Below, in pieces: positions 9,787 to 19,739 of a stretch of DNA of 45,617 nt (positions within the stretch are counted from its first letter, which is position 1; every line of letters starts with the position of its first letter). Under the pieces are notes generated by a model that did no database searches, had not been told where the DNA came from, and saw only the letters and a program-made list of their open reading frames with translations. Origin of the DNA: Actimicrobium sp047621345 (GTDB lineage: Bacteria > Pseudomonadota > Gammaproteobacteria > Burkholderiales > Burkholderiaceae_D); NCBI GenBank assembly GCA_047621345.1, contig JBLHLW010000033.1, forward strand, positions 1 through 45,617. Direction: 5' to 3'. The translations under genes were made by a program, and so were the position numbers.

Positions 9787-10307
9787 GGCTGCAAACTCGT
9801 CACGAACCGACCAATGGCACCGACGCGATCGTCTTTCCACCAGATCTTGATTACGTACGGTGCGCCAACAAGGTTGTCACAATCTGGAGCCGCCAGAGTG
9901 CCGTCGCCAGGGGTTGAATCGATACAAATAGTCCCACCGGCATTCGTCCCCAGCAATTCAGCGATATTCTGATTCCACATGAACAAGGTCGTCTGGGCAA
10001 TCTCCTCGCCGCTGCATCCGGTCACTTCCAAGCAAGCAGGAATAGCCGCTGCCACAGGCAGGTTGTAGTAGCCAGCGTCAAGGCCCAATCGGTTCGACAG
10101 CACATGGTCAGCCAGCGAGGCGGCTTCGGCGGTGGCAATCGTGCGCAGGCTAGCGCTTTGCGAGAAGCGTAACGTCTGCAGTTGCAAGCCGGCCAGTGCA
10201 AGCAGTCCGAACGCCAGTACAACGATCGCCATCAGCACTTCGATCAGCGTGAAGCCGTGCAGGCGACGCGGTGGCGAATGAAACGGGGAAAAGGAGCGCG
10301 GCATCAT
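9783..10307 (-). CDS. pilV: PilV-type minor pilin (type IVa)
   Basis: This 174-residue protein has an 18-residue basic leader ending RRLHG^FTLIEVLMAIVVLAFGLLALAGLQL, a textbook prepilin signal with Gly -1, Phe +1 and Glu +5. The LAFGLLALAGLQ stretch is typical of the PilV family. I placed the start at the ATG at 10307, which has GAGG about 9 nt upstream; a TTG 24 nt further upstream is possible but weaker. It ends overlapping pilW. It is expected in the inner-membrane priming complex and is unrelated to the type IVb PilV-like tip pilin elsewhere in this window. Confidence 0.88.
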   Translation of the reverse strand: MMPRSFSPFHSPPRRLHGFTLIEVLMAIVVLAFGLLALAGLQLQTLRFSQSASLRTIATAEAASLADHVLSNRLGLDAGYYNLPVAAAIPACLEVTGCSGEEIAQTTLFMWNQNIAELLGTNAGGTICIDSTPGDGTLAAPDCDNLVGAPYVIKIWWKDDRVGAIGRFVTSLQP

Positions 10308-10317
10308 CACTGGCACC

Positions 10318-10842
10318 TCACGGACACGCAATAGTGGTCAACGACGAACGTCCGGTCAACTCGACCGTCACCAGACGTCCGACGTTACCGGAGCGCGTGT
10401 CGCAAAATTTGAAGGTGGCTTTAGCGTTGACCTGACCAGAAGAGTTGAACTCAATCCAGCCTGCTGCAGGTCCCGTCACCGTCGTCTGCGCGGATGATGG
10501 TGCACCGGAAAATACCAGCGTTTCAGTCGTAGCACGCACCTTGTCACGATCCGCATCCGCAAACACCAGCTTGTTGGTAGTCCAGTCAGTACCACATACG
10601 GTTTTGCCGGCGCTGGCACACAACAACACGCTAGCATTGATGCGTGAAGCCTCGCTGCGCGCAGTCTGTAGCGCCAACGAGAATTTCCTGGCTTCCGAAG
10701 TGATTCGAGCATCCAGTATGAAGGACTGGAATGAGGGTGCCGCCAGGCCAAGCAGGATGGCGACAATCGCCATCGCAACAAGCAACTCCACCAGGGTGAA
10801 GGCGGAGGAGGAGGACGGTATCGGGGTCTGGGCTAGGATCAT
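10318..10842 (-). CDS. fimT: FimT/GspH-type pseudopilin
   Basis: This 174-residue protein has a prepilin N-terminus (SSSSA^FTLVELLVAMAIVAILLGLAAPSF) and the FimT/GspH body pattern (ARSEASRIN, then a late GWIEFNSSGQV block). It is the first gene of the minor-pilin operon, ten bases before pilV. The -1 position is Ala rather than the nearly invariant Gly. I see no clear Shine-Dalgarno before the ATG at 10842. The likely role is minor pilin in type IVa pilus assembly; FimT-like pilins of some bacteria also bind DNA during uptake, but nothing here shows that. Confidence 0.85.
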   Translation of the reverse strand: MILAQTPIPSSSSAFTLVELLVAMAIVAILLGLAAPSFQSFILDARITSEARKFSLALQTARSEASRINASVLLCASAGKTVCGTDWTTNKLVFADADRDKVRATTETLVFSGAPSSAQTTVTGPAAGWIEFNSSGQVNAKATFKFCDTRSGNVGRLVTVELTGRSSLTTIACP

Positions 10843-11010
10843 GGCGCGTAAAAATTATCCAATGGAAATCTTTCTTACAAGTAGCTTATTACTCACCGGC
10901 CGCGATGTAAATACCAATACTCAACTTTAATAAACAGTTGATCACTATTCGTCGTGCCGTCGTTGGTCAGATGTACTTTCTTTCCCATACCCACAGAATC
11001 CGTAGCGACG

Positions 11011-11034
11011 ACGCAATGACGCAATGACGCGATG
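11011..11034. repeat. Short 8-bp tandem repeat upstream of the leu promoter
   Basis: Three head-to-tail units, ACGCAATG, ACGCAATG and ACGCGATG, end about 12 nt before the putative -35 box of leuL-leuA. It may be an activator site or simple slippage. Confidence 0.4.
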
Positions 11035-11046
11035 ACTGAATTCAGC

Positions 11047-11075
11047 TTGACAGCGGCCCAACCAATCGATTACTT
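11047..11075 (+). promoter_or_regulatory. Putative promoter of the leuL-leuA transcript
   Basis: A perfect -35 box TTGACA (11047-11052) is followed after 16-17 nt by a weak -10 (ATTACT/TTACTT, 11069-11075). Transcription would start about 11081-11083, almost at the ATG of the leader peptide, so the leader ORF could be leaderless. No ribosome binding site precedes that ATG. Confidence 0.5.
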
Positions 11076-11083
11076 TCAATGCC

Positions 11084-11164
11084 ATGTCTTTCCTCTTTAT
11101 TCAGCTACAACTTCTCCTGCTGACGATCTCGTCGCCAGCACTGCTGCGCGTCAAGCGCACATAA
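11084..11164 (+). CDS. leuL: Leucine leader peptide (attenuator) upstream of leuA
   Basis: A 26-codon ORF lies 83 nt upstream of leuA. It contains eight Leu codons, including four in a row (LQLLLLT, codons 10-13, CTT CTC CTG CTG), plus Ile and Val codons. This is the hallmark of a leader peptide whose translation reports charged tRNA-Leu, as in enterobacterial leuL. After its TAA come a GC-rich hairpin and a T-run before leuA. The inferred mechanism: leucine shortage stalls the ribosome at the Leu run and prevents the terminator hairpin, raising leuA transcription. The peptide itself probably has no other function. It is too short for ordinary gene callers. Confidence 0.8.
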   Translation: MSFLFIQLQLLLLTISSPALLRVKRT

Positions 11165-11191
11165 AAAACCCCCTCCTGTTAGTAACTCCCA

Positions 11192-11231
11192 CCGCCCGGT
11201 ATTGACCAGGCGGGACTTCTTATCGTTTTTT
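11192..11231 (+). terminator. Candidate transcription attenuator before leuA
   Basis: A hairpin pairs CCGCC and GGT (11192-11196, 11198-11200) with ACC and GGCGG (11205-11207, 11209-11213), with one internal mismatch and an ATTG loop. Six T follow at 11226-11231. The 12-nt gap between stem and T-run is long for a classic terminator. CGGGA (11211-11215) can instead pair with TCCCG (11231-11235) next to the leuA ribosome binding site, so an alternative fold exists. Confidence 0.5.
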
Positions 11232-11247
11232 CCCGGAGCACTTTGCC

Positions 11248-12951
11248 ATGTTGAATAACCCCGCAACCCGCTATCGCCCTTTCCCCCCCGTCGCACTCGC
11301 TGATCGCACGTGGCCGTCGAAGTCCATCACTGCACCACCAATCTGGATGTCAACCGACCTGCGCGACGGCAATCAGGCCTTGTTCGAGCCAATGAACGTC
11401 GAGCGCAAATTGCGCATGTTCCAGACACTTGTCGAGGTTGGTTTCAAGGAAATCGAAGTCGCCTTCCCAGCCGCCTCGGAAACTGATTTCGGCTTCGTAC
11501 GCACGTTGATCGAACAGAATCTGATCCCGCATGACGTGACCATCGAAGTCCTCACACCCGCCCGCGACGAACTCATCGAACGTTCGATGGAAGCCTTGCG
11601 CGGCGCACGGCGCGCGATCATCCACTTGTACAACGCAACCTCGCCGAACTTTCGCCAGATCGTGTTCGGTCTCGACCAGGCCGGCGTCAAGGCCATCGCG
11701 ATCAAAGGTGCGCAGACGATTAAACGTCTAGCGGCCGCCCAACCCGACACCGAATGGGTATTCCAGTACAGTCCCGAAACCTTCACCGGTACCGAACTCG
11801 ACTTCGCAAAGGATGTCTGCGATGCCGTCATCGATGTCTGGGAGGCCACGCCACAACGCAAAGTCATCATCAACTTGCCAGCTACCGTCGAGCTCGCCTC
11901 ACCGAACATCTATGCAGACCAAGTTGAATGGATGAGCCGCAATCTGGCGCGCCGTGACTCGGTCATCATCAGTTTGCATCCGCACAATGACCGTGGCACT
12001 GCCGTCGCGGCAGCCGAACTGGGCATGATGGCAGGTGCGGACCGCGTCGAAGGCTGCTTGTTCGGCAATGGTGAACGTACCGGCAATGTCGATCTGGTCA
12101 CACTGGCATTAAACATGTATTCGCAAGGTGTGCATCCGGGACTTGACTTTTCCAATATCAATGAAGTCGCCCGCATCGTCGAACATTGCACGCAGTTGCC
12201 TATCCATCCGCGCCACCCGTATGTTGGCGATCTCGTCTTCACCGCGTTCTCCGGTTCGCACCAGGATGCGATCAAAAAAGGCATGGCCGTGCAATCCCCG
12301 GATGGCCTGTGGGAAGTCCCGTACCTTCCACTGGATCCGGCCGATCTTGGTCGCACTTACGATTCGATTATCCGCGTCAATAGCCAGTCGGGAAAAGGCG
12401 GCATTGCCTTCCTGCTCGAAGCCGAATACGGGATGGTGATGCCGCGCCGCTTGCAAGTTGAGTTCAGTACCGCCGTGCAATCGCTGACCGAAAAGACCGG
12501 TGGCGAAGTCGTGGCGGCTGATATCTGGACGCTGTTTTCAAAGGAGTATTTCGCGGCCCGCGAACCGGTCGCTTATGTCGGACATCGCTTGTTCGACAGT
12601 GGTCCGTTGCAGGGTATTCACCTGAGCGTGACGTTGTTCGGAGAAGCACTCACGCTTAGCGGCGAAGGCAACGGTCCGATTGACGCCCTGCTGCATGCGT
12701 TGCGCGTACAAGCCAAGTTACACAGCTACGAAGAACGGGCGATGGGACAGGGAGCCGATGCCACCGCAGTGACCTTTGCCGAAGTAGTCACCGATGGCGT
12801 ACCGGGAACCGTATTCGGCGTCGGTATGCACGCCAACATCGTCACGGCATCGGTGCTCGCCGTCATCAGCGGATTGAACCGGATTTATGCGAAATTGCCG
12901 GAGCAGGAGCAGGTTGAATTTTTCCGGCAGCAGGAACAGGTCAGCGTTTAA
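11248..12951 (+). CDS. leuA: 2-isopropylmalate synthase, long form
   Basis: This 567-residue enzyme condenses acetyl-CoA with 2-oxoisovalerate to 2-isopropylmalate, the first committed step of leucine synthesis. The DRE-TIM barrel carries STDLRDGNQALFEPM (Arg39-Asp40, acetyl-CoA/metal site) and the metal-binding HPHND motif; the C-terminal part from about residue 430 matches the LeuA allosteric dimer domain that binds leucine. The length and N-terminal extension fit the yeast/actinobacterial-like long LeuA. GGAG lies about 10 nt before the ATG. It is preceded by a leader peptide and hairpin. Its last roughly 100 bases have been partly copied into the downstream spacer. Confidence 0.95.
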   Translation: MLNNPATRYRPFPPVALADRTWPSKSITAPPIWMSTDLRDGNQALFEPMNVERKLRMFQTLVEVGFKEIEVAFPAASETDFGFVRTLIEQNLIPHDVTIEVLTPARDELIERSMEALRGARRAIIHLYNATSPNFRQIVFGLDQAGVKAIAIKGAQTIKRLAAAQPDTEWVFQYSPETFTGTELDFAKDVCDAVIDVWEATPQRKVIINLPATVELASPNIYADQVEWMSRNLARRDSVIISLHPHNDRGTAVAAAELGMMAGADRVEGCLFGNGERTGNVDLVTLALNMYSQGVHPGLDFSNINEVARIVEHCTQLPIHPRHPYVGDLVFTAFSGSHQDAIKKGMAVQSPDGLWEVPYLPLDPADLGRTYDSIIRVNSQSGKGGIAFLLEAEYGMVMPRRLQVEFSTAVQSLTEKTGGEVVAADIWTLFSKEYFAAREPVAYVGHRLFDSGPLQGIHLSVTLFGEALTLSGEGNGPIDALLHALRVQAKLHSYEERAMGQGADATAVTFAEVVTDGVPGTVFGVGMHANIVTASVLAVISGLNRIYAKLPEQEQVEFFRQQEQVSV

Positions 12952-12958
12952 GCAACCC

Positions 12959-13069
12959 GTAGGGTGGGCACGGCCTCTTGTGCCCACGCCTGCGTAACGA
13001 CAAGGCCCGCCAATTCCGGTCATACATTGGCGCATCCGCGTGGGCACGATGACCCCGTGCCCACCCTAC
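12959..13069. repeat. REP-type palindromic unit 1 (leuA-clpB spacer)
   Basis: This 111-nt element is bounded by GTAGGGTGGGCACGG and its inverse CCGTGCCCACCCTAC. Each end is itself a GTAG-headed hairpin (GTGGGCAC pairing with GTGCCCAC), so it is an inverted pair of REP elements. It sits between convergent leuA and clpB and may terminate both transcripts. Confidence 0.8.
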
Positions 13070-13086
13070 TTGCTGCCATTTATCCC

Positions 13087-13146
13087 GCATCGGTGCTCGC
13101 CGTCATCAGCGGATTGGACCGGATTTATGCGAAATTGCCGGAGCAG
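13087..13146 (+). repeat. Copied piece of the leuA 3' end, first copy
   Basis: Sixty bases repeat 12847-12906 inside leuA with one mismatch (encoding ASVLAVISGL...KLPEQ). It is joined at its left to TTTATCCCGC, the last bases of clpB. Confidence 0.9.
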
Positions 13147-13158
13147 TTTAAGCAACCC

Positions 13159-13269
13159 GTAGGGTGGGCACGGCCTCTTGTGCCCACGCGTGCGTAACGA
13201 CAAGGCCCGCCAATTCCGGTCATACATTGGCGCATCCGCGTGGGCACGATGACCCCGTGCCCACCCTAC
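13159..13269. repeat. REP-type palindromic unit 2
   Basis: Second 111-nt copy of the same inverted REP pair, almost identical to unit 1 and starting 200 nt after it. Confidence 0.8.
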
Positions 13270-13286
13270 TCGCTGCCATTTATCCC

Positions 13287-13317
13287 GCATCGGTGCTCGC
13301 CGTCATCAGCGGAGCAG
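13287..13317 (+). repeat. Copied piece of the leuA 3' end, second and shortened copy
   Basis: Same leuA-derived segment as at 13087 but with an internal deletion of about 29 nt, so the unit period drops from 200 to 171 nt. It is again joined at its left to the clpB-derived TTTATCCCGC. Confidence 0.85.
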
Positions 13318-13329
13318 TTTAAGCAACCC

Positions 13330-13440
13330 GTAGGGTGGGCACGGCCTCTTGTGCCCACGCGTGCGTAACGACAAGGCCCGCCAATTCCAGTCATACATTG
13401 GCGCATCCGCGTGGGCACGATGACCCCGTGCCCACGCTAC
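13330..13440. repeat. REP-type palindromic unit 3
   Basis: Third 111-nt copy of the inverted REP pair. It ends ten bases before the clpB stop codon, with a CCACCC to CCACGC change in the right arm. Confidence 0.8.
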
Positions 13441-13450
13441 TCGCTGCCAT

Positions 13451-16054
<2,604 letters not shown>

Positions 16055-16087
16055 GGTGAGCTCCGGAATAAATGCAATAACCACAAC

Positions 16088-16113
16088 ATGGGGTGTGGTA
16101 TTCGCTTTTCAAG
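16088..16113 (-). promoter_or_regulatory. Sigma-32 (heat-shock) promoter of clpB
   Basis: Read on the minus strand: CTTGAA (16113-16108), 14 nt, CCCCAT (16093-16088). This closely matches the RpoH consensus for -35 and -10. Transcription would start near 16080, about 26 nt before the clpB ATG. Confidence 0.85.
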
Positions 16114-16162
16114 CAACGGTCTGCATTTTTGCGTCGGAATTCCAGTTGTGCGGGCTTGAGCG

Positions 16163-16233
16163 GTGCAATGCCCTTCGGTTATTGCACCCTGCCGACCGGA
16201 CGTAGGGTGCAATAACCAACGGGCATTGCACCA
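16163..16233. repeat. REP-type inverted pair between moaE and clpB
   Basis: The arms GGTGCAATGCCC...GGTTATTGCACCC and GTAGGGTGCAATAACC...GGGCATTGCACC are inverse copies of each other. The right element begins with GTAG, as REP elements do; the left has GCAG in the equivalent place. It may terminate transcripts running out of clpB's upstream side or of moaE. Confidence 0.75.
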
Positions 16234-16252
16234 AATGTACCGACTCCCGCGC

Positions 16253-16711
16253 TCAAGGCACCAACGCCCACTTATCCAACGCCGCATCATCAACCGCCCG
16301 CGCATCCACCCAGCGCGCACCCTCCGGCGTCTGCTCTTTTTTCCAGAAAGGCGCCTCGGTCTTCAAATAATCCATAATGAATTCACACGCCGCAAACGCC
16401 TCGCCGCGATGCGCGGCCGCGACCGCCACTAGCACGATCTGCTCGGTCGGTAGCAACGGCCCGATCCGATGGATCACCAGCGCGTCGGCAATCGGCCAGT
16501 GTGCCCGGGCCCGCTCGACGATGACGGCAATCGATTTTTCGGTCATGCCCGGATAGTGCTCCAGCTCCATCTGGCTGACCGTTGCGCCGTCATTGAGGTC
16601 GCGCACGGTGCCGACGAAACTGACGATGGCGCCGACCTGCGGGCTGCCGGCGCGCAACTGTGCCAGCTCGGTACTCATGTCGAAATCGGCTTGCTGGATG
16701 CGGATTGTCAT
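16253..16711 (-). CDS. moaE: Molybdopterin synthase catalytic subunit MoaE
   Basis: This 152-residue protein is the large subunit of molybdopterin synthase, which moves sulfur from MoaD thiocarboxylate into precursor Z (cPMP). Family motifs seen: GAIVSFVGTVRD (27-38), AHRGEAF (100-106), and DYLKTEAPFWKKE with the catalytic lysines at about 117 and 124. The ATG at 16711 has GGTGAGG directly upstream; the GTG 12 nt earlier would overlap moaD. It lies 4 nt after the moaD stop, at the end of the moeA-moaD-moaE run. Confidence 0.95.
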   Translation of the reverse strand: MTIRIQQADFDMSTELAQLRAGSPQVGAIVSFVGTVRDLNDGATVSQMELEHYPGMTEKSIAVIVERARAHWPIADALVIHRIGPLLPTEQIVLVAVAAAHRGEAFAACEFIMDYLKTEAPFWKKEQTPEGARWVDARAVDDAALDKWALVP

Positions 16712-16715
16712 CGCC

Positions 16716-16973
16716 TCACCCACCCGTTACCGGCGGGAAAAATGCCAGTTCACAGCCGTCAGTAATCAGGACATCCGCCGTCACCATTTCCTGATCCAGC
16801 GCCATGCGCAGCGCACGCCCCCCGTCCAGCGCCTGTGCCCACGGGTCGCCGCGCTCGCGCAAGAATTGACGCACGTCATCCACCGTGCGCACTGCCGCCG
16901 GCAACGTCAGCACTTCGCTGCCCGTCCCCACCACTTCGCGCACGCTGGCAAAAAATCGCAGGGAAATCTTCAT
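16716..16973 (-). CDS. moaD: Molybdopterin synthase sulfur-carrier subunit MoaD
   Basis: This 85-residue ubiquitin-fold protein ends in PPVTGG. The C-terminal Gly-Gly is the site of adenylation by MoeB and thiocarboxylation. It pairs with MoaE, the next gene. The ATG at 16973 overlaps the moeA stop by one base (TGATG), giving MKISLRFFASVRE, the usual MoaD start. Tight coupling suggests equal production with MoeA and MoaE. Confidence 0.94.
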   Translation of the reverse strand: MKISLRFFASVREVVGTGSEVLTLPAAVRTVDDVRQFLRERGDPWAQALDGGRALRMALDQEMVTADVLITDGCELAFFPPVTGG

Positions 16974-18208
16974 CAATTGAGCAATCCGGAAAAAGGAATA
17001 AACCGCACGATATCGCCAGGAACAATCACTTGCCCGGCCGGATTATCGACCAACCCATCGCCCCACACGGTCGAGGTCAGCACACCTGAACTCTGGTTCG
17101 GGAATAACTCGAGCGCACCGTCCGCGCCGACCCGCGCACGCAGGAATTCATTGCGACGATCCGCCTCCGGCCAGTCGAAACCCGCCCGCATCGCATAGGC
17201 TTGCGGCGCGACATCGACGACGCCTTGCAAGCGCAAGATGAACGGTCGTACAAACAGCAAAAAGGTCACGAAGCTCGATACCGGATTACCCGGCAAGCCG
17301 AGGAAGAACGCACTACCCTGCCCACTGCGATTAATTTCGCCAAACGCCAGCGGCTTGCCGGGCTTGACAGCGATCTGCCACATGTTCAGACGTCCTTCGG
17401 CTTCGACCGCTGGCTTGATGTGGTCCTCTTCGCCGACCGAGACACCGCCCGAGGTGACGATCAGGTCGTGCTCTTGCGCGGCAAGTCGCAAAGTATCGCG
17501 CGTCGCGGCCAGCGTGTCGGGAACGATGCCGTAATCGGTGATATCGCACCCGAGATTTTCCAGCAGGCTACGCAACGTGAAACGGTTCGAGTTGTAGATC
17601 GCGCCGGGCTTCAAGACCTCGCCCGGCATCGCCAGTTCGTCGCCAGTAAAAAATACGGCGACCTTGATCTTGCGCACCACCGGCAAGGTAGCTAACCCAA
17701 CCGACGCGGCAAGCCCCAGTTCCTGTCCACGCAAACGCGACCCAGCGGCAAGTATTTCGTTACCAGCAAGTATGTCTTCACCGCGACGGCGTATCCATTC
17801 GCCGCTGGCGGGTGCGTGCGCGACAATGACATCGTCGCCGTCAGCAGTACATTGCTCTTGCATCACGACCGCATCGGCCCCCTCGGGAATCAGCGCACCG
17901 GTAAAAATCCGCGCCGCAGTTCCAGCCAGCAAGGGCTGGCCGACATGCCCGGCCGGAATACGCTGGGCCACACGCAAACGCGCTGATCCACTGACGCAAT
18001 CGGCGACGCGAACGGCGTAACCGTCCATATGCGTGTTGTCCATCGGCGGCACATCGAGTTGCGACGATTGCGCCAGCGCGAGGACGCGGCCGGTGGCCTC
18101 CATTGTGGCAACCACTTCATGGTCGGTAATCGGGCGCGCAGCAGCAAGCAATAGAGCCAGTGCTTCAGCAACCGGCAACATCGGTGGGCGTGGCGTGGTC
18201 ATGGTCAT
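16973..18208 (-). CDS. moeA: Molybdopterin molybdenumtransferase MoeA
   Basis: This 411-residue protein inserts molybdenum into adenylated molybdopterin in the last steps of molybdenum cofactor synthesis. It shows the MoeA signatures PPMDNTHMDGYAVR (about 54-67), an SGGVSVGEEDHI loop, and PGKPLAFG and LPGNPVSS (the latter two in the MPT-binding domain). The start ATG at 18208 overlaps the thrC stop (ATGA), so translation is probably coupled to thrC. The thrC-moeA-moaDE order is common in Burkholderiales (from memory). Confidence 0.95.
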   Translation of the reverse strand: MTMTTPRPPMLPVAEALALLLAAARPITDHEVVATMEATGRVLALAQSSQLDVPPMDNTHMDGYAVRVADCVSGSARLRVAQRIPAGHVGQPLLAGTAARIFTGALIPEGADAVVMQEQCTADGDDVIVAHAPASGEWIRRRGEDILAGNEILAAGSRLRGQELGLAASVGLATLPVVRKIKVAVFFTGDELAMPGEVLKPGAIYNSNRFTLRSLLENLGCDITDYGIVPDTLAATRDTLRLAAQEHDLIVTSGGVSVGEEDHIKPAVEAEGRLNMWQIAVKPGKPLAFGEINRSGQGSAFFLGLPGNPVSSFVTFLLFVRPFILRLQGVVDVAPQAYAMRAGFDWPEADRRNEFLRARVGADGALELFPNQSSGVLTSTVWGDGLVDNPAGQVIVPGDIVRFIPFSGLLN

Positions 18209-19665
18209 AGTCCTGTGTGCGCGACGATGAAGGCTTGCACTTGCGCGACATCAGCCTCCATGACTTCAAAACGCTGCGGCAAGAATTCGATGTTCTCGAA
18301 ACCGGCCGGCCGCGCGGCATCGGTGTTGAGCGCCTCGCGAATAGTTTCGTTGAACTTGGCCGGCAAGGCGGTCTCGAGTACGATCATCGGCACGCCCGCT
18401 TTGACATGTTCACGCGCGACCTTGACGCCATCGGCGGTATGCGTGTCGATCATCAGGCCATAGCGTGCATGCAGGTCGCGAATCGTGGCCAGGCGGTCCT
18501 TGTGGCAGGAGCGGCCGGAAGCAAAACCGAATTGTGCGATCTTGTTGAACTCGTCGCCATCGCTGCCGGGCGCACCGGAAAGGTCAAAACCGCCTTCGGT
18601 ATCGACCTTGGCAAACAGCGCCCTGACACGCACTGCATCGCGATCCAGCAAGTCGAAAACGAAACGTTCGAAGTTCGAGGCCTTGCTGATGTCCATACTT
18701 GGGCTGGTAGTGTGATAGGTCTCGGCCGACTTGCGCACACGGTAAATGCCGGTGCGGAAGAACTCGTCAAGAACATCGTTTTCGTTGGTGGCAGCGACCA
18801 ACTGGTCAATCGGCAAACCCATCATGCGGGCAATGTGGCCAGCGCAAATATTGCCGAAATTGCCGGACGGGACCGTGAACGAGACCTTCTGCTCATTGCG
18901 GGTGGTCGCCTCCAGATAACCGCGAAAGTAATAGACCACCTGTGCAACCACCCGGGCCCAGTTGATCGAATTGACGGTACCGATCTTGTAGCGCGCCTTG
19001 AAGGCAAGGTCGTTCGAGACCGCCTTGACCATGTCCTGGCAATCGTCAAACACACCCTTGATGGCGATGTTGAAAATGTTGTCGTCTTGCAGGCTGAACA
19101 TTTGCGCGCATTGAAAGGCGCTCATTTTCAGGTGCGGCGACAGCATGAAAACTCGGATGCCACGCTTGCCGCGCATCGCATATTCGGCGGCGCTACCCGT
19201 GTCGCCGGAGGTGGCACCGAAGATATTGAGTTCGGCATGCTGCTTGTCGAGCGTGTACTCGAACAGGTTGCCGAGCAACTGCATCGCCATGTCCTTGAAA
19301 GCCAAGGTCGGGCCATTCGATAGCGCTTGCAGCAGCAGCGTCTTGTCACCGTCCTGCTCAATTACATGCAATGGCGTGATGCGCTCGGCGGACTCGCCGG
19401 TGCGTGTGTTGCGGTAGACGGCTGCGGTATAAGTCTTGTCGGTCAGTGCCTTGAGGTCCGCAGCCGGGATATCGGTCGCGAATTTTTTCAGGACTTCCAG
19501 CGCCAGATCGGCGTAGGACAAGGCGCGCCATGCATCGAGTTCGGCACCCGAGACTTGCGGATAGGCAGCCGGCAAATACAGGCCACCGTCCGGCGCAAGG
19601 CCACCCAGCAGGATTTCGGAAAAGGAAGGCTGCGCGGCGTGGCCGCGGGTCGAGACATAGCGCAT
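18205..19665 (-). CDS. thrC: Threonine synthase
   Basis: This 486-residue PLP enzyme of the long threonine synthase class converts O-phosphohomoserine to threonine. The PLP lysine is in PTLAFKDMA (Lys124), with SGDTGSAAEYAMRGK downstream and GNFGNICAGH as phosphate loop. It starts MRYVSTRG, the usual proteobacterial N-terminus. A 74-nt gap separates it from tdh upstream, with no terminator seen, so read-through from kbl-tdh is possible. Homoserine dehydrogenase, the common upstream partner, is absent here. Confidence 0.96.
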   Translation of the reverse strand: MRYVSTRGHAAQPSFSEILLGGLAPDGGLYLPAAYPQVSGAELDAWRALSYADLALEVLKKFATDIPAADLKALTDKTYTAAVYRNTRTGESAERITPLHVIEQDGDKTLLLQALSNGPTLAFKDMAMQLLGNLFEYTLDKQHAELNIFGATSGDTGSAAEYAMRGKRGIRVFMLSPHLKMSAFQCAQMFSLQDDNIFNIAIKGVFDDCQDMVKAVSNDLAFKARYKIGTVNSINWARVVAQVVYYFRGYLEATTRNEQKVSFTVPSGNFGNICAGHIARMMGLPIDQLVAATNENDVLDEFFRTGIYRVRKSAETYHTTSPSMDISKASNFERFVFDLLDRDAVRVRALFAKVDTEGGFDLSGAPGSDGDEFNKIAQFGFASGRSCHKDRLATIRDLHARYGLMIDTHTADGVKVAREHVKAGVPMIVLETALPAKFNETIREALNTDAARPAGFENIEFLPQRFEVMEADVAQVQAFIVAHTGL

Positions 19666-19739
19666 AGAAGTGAAGTGGCAGGCGTCGTTAATGTGCGTGC
19701 ATTATAGCTGCCACGTTCTTTGCAACGTTCGCTATCCCG

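Noticed and set aside
12950..13450. Regularly spaced repeats that might be a CRISPR array
   Set aside because: Units are 111-nt REP palindromes with leuA- and clpB-derived pieces between them; there are no short uniform repeats with unique spacers and no cas genes.
18217..19323. Long plus-strand reading frame opposite thrC
   Set aside because: It is a shadow of thrC, whose PLP motifs and length are canonical; its translation has no recognisable family pattern.
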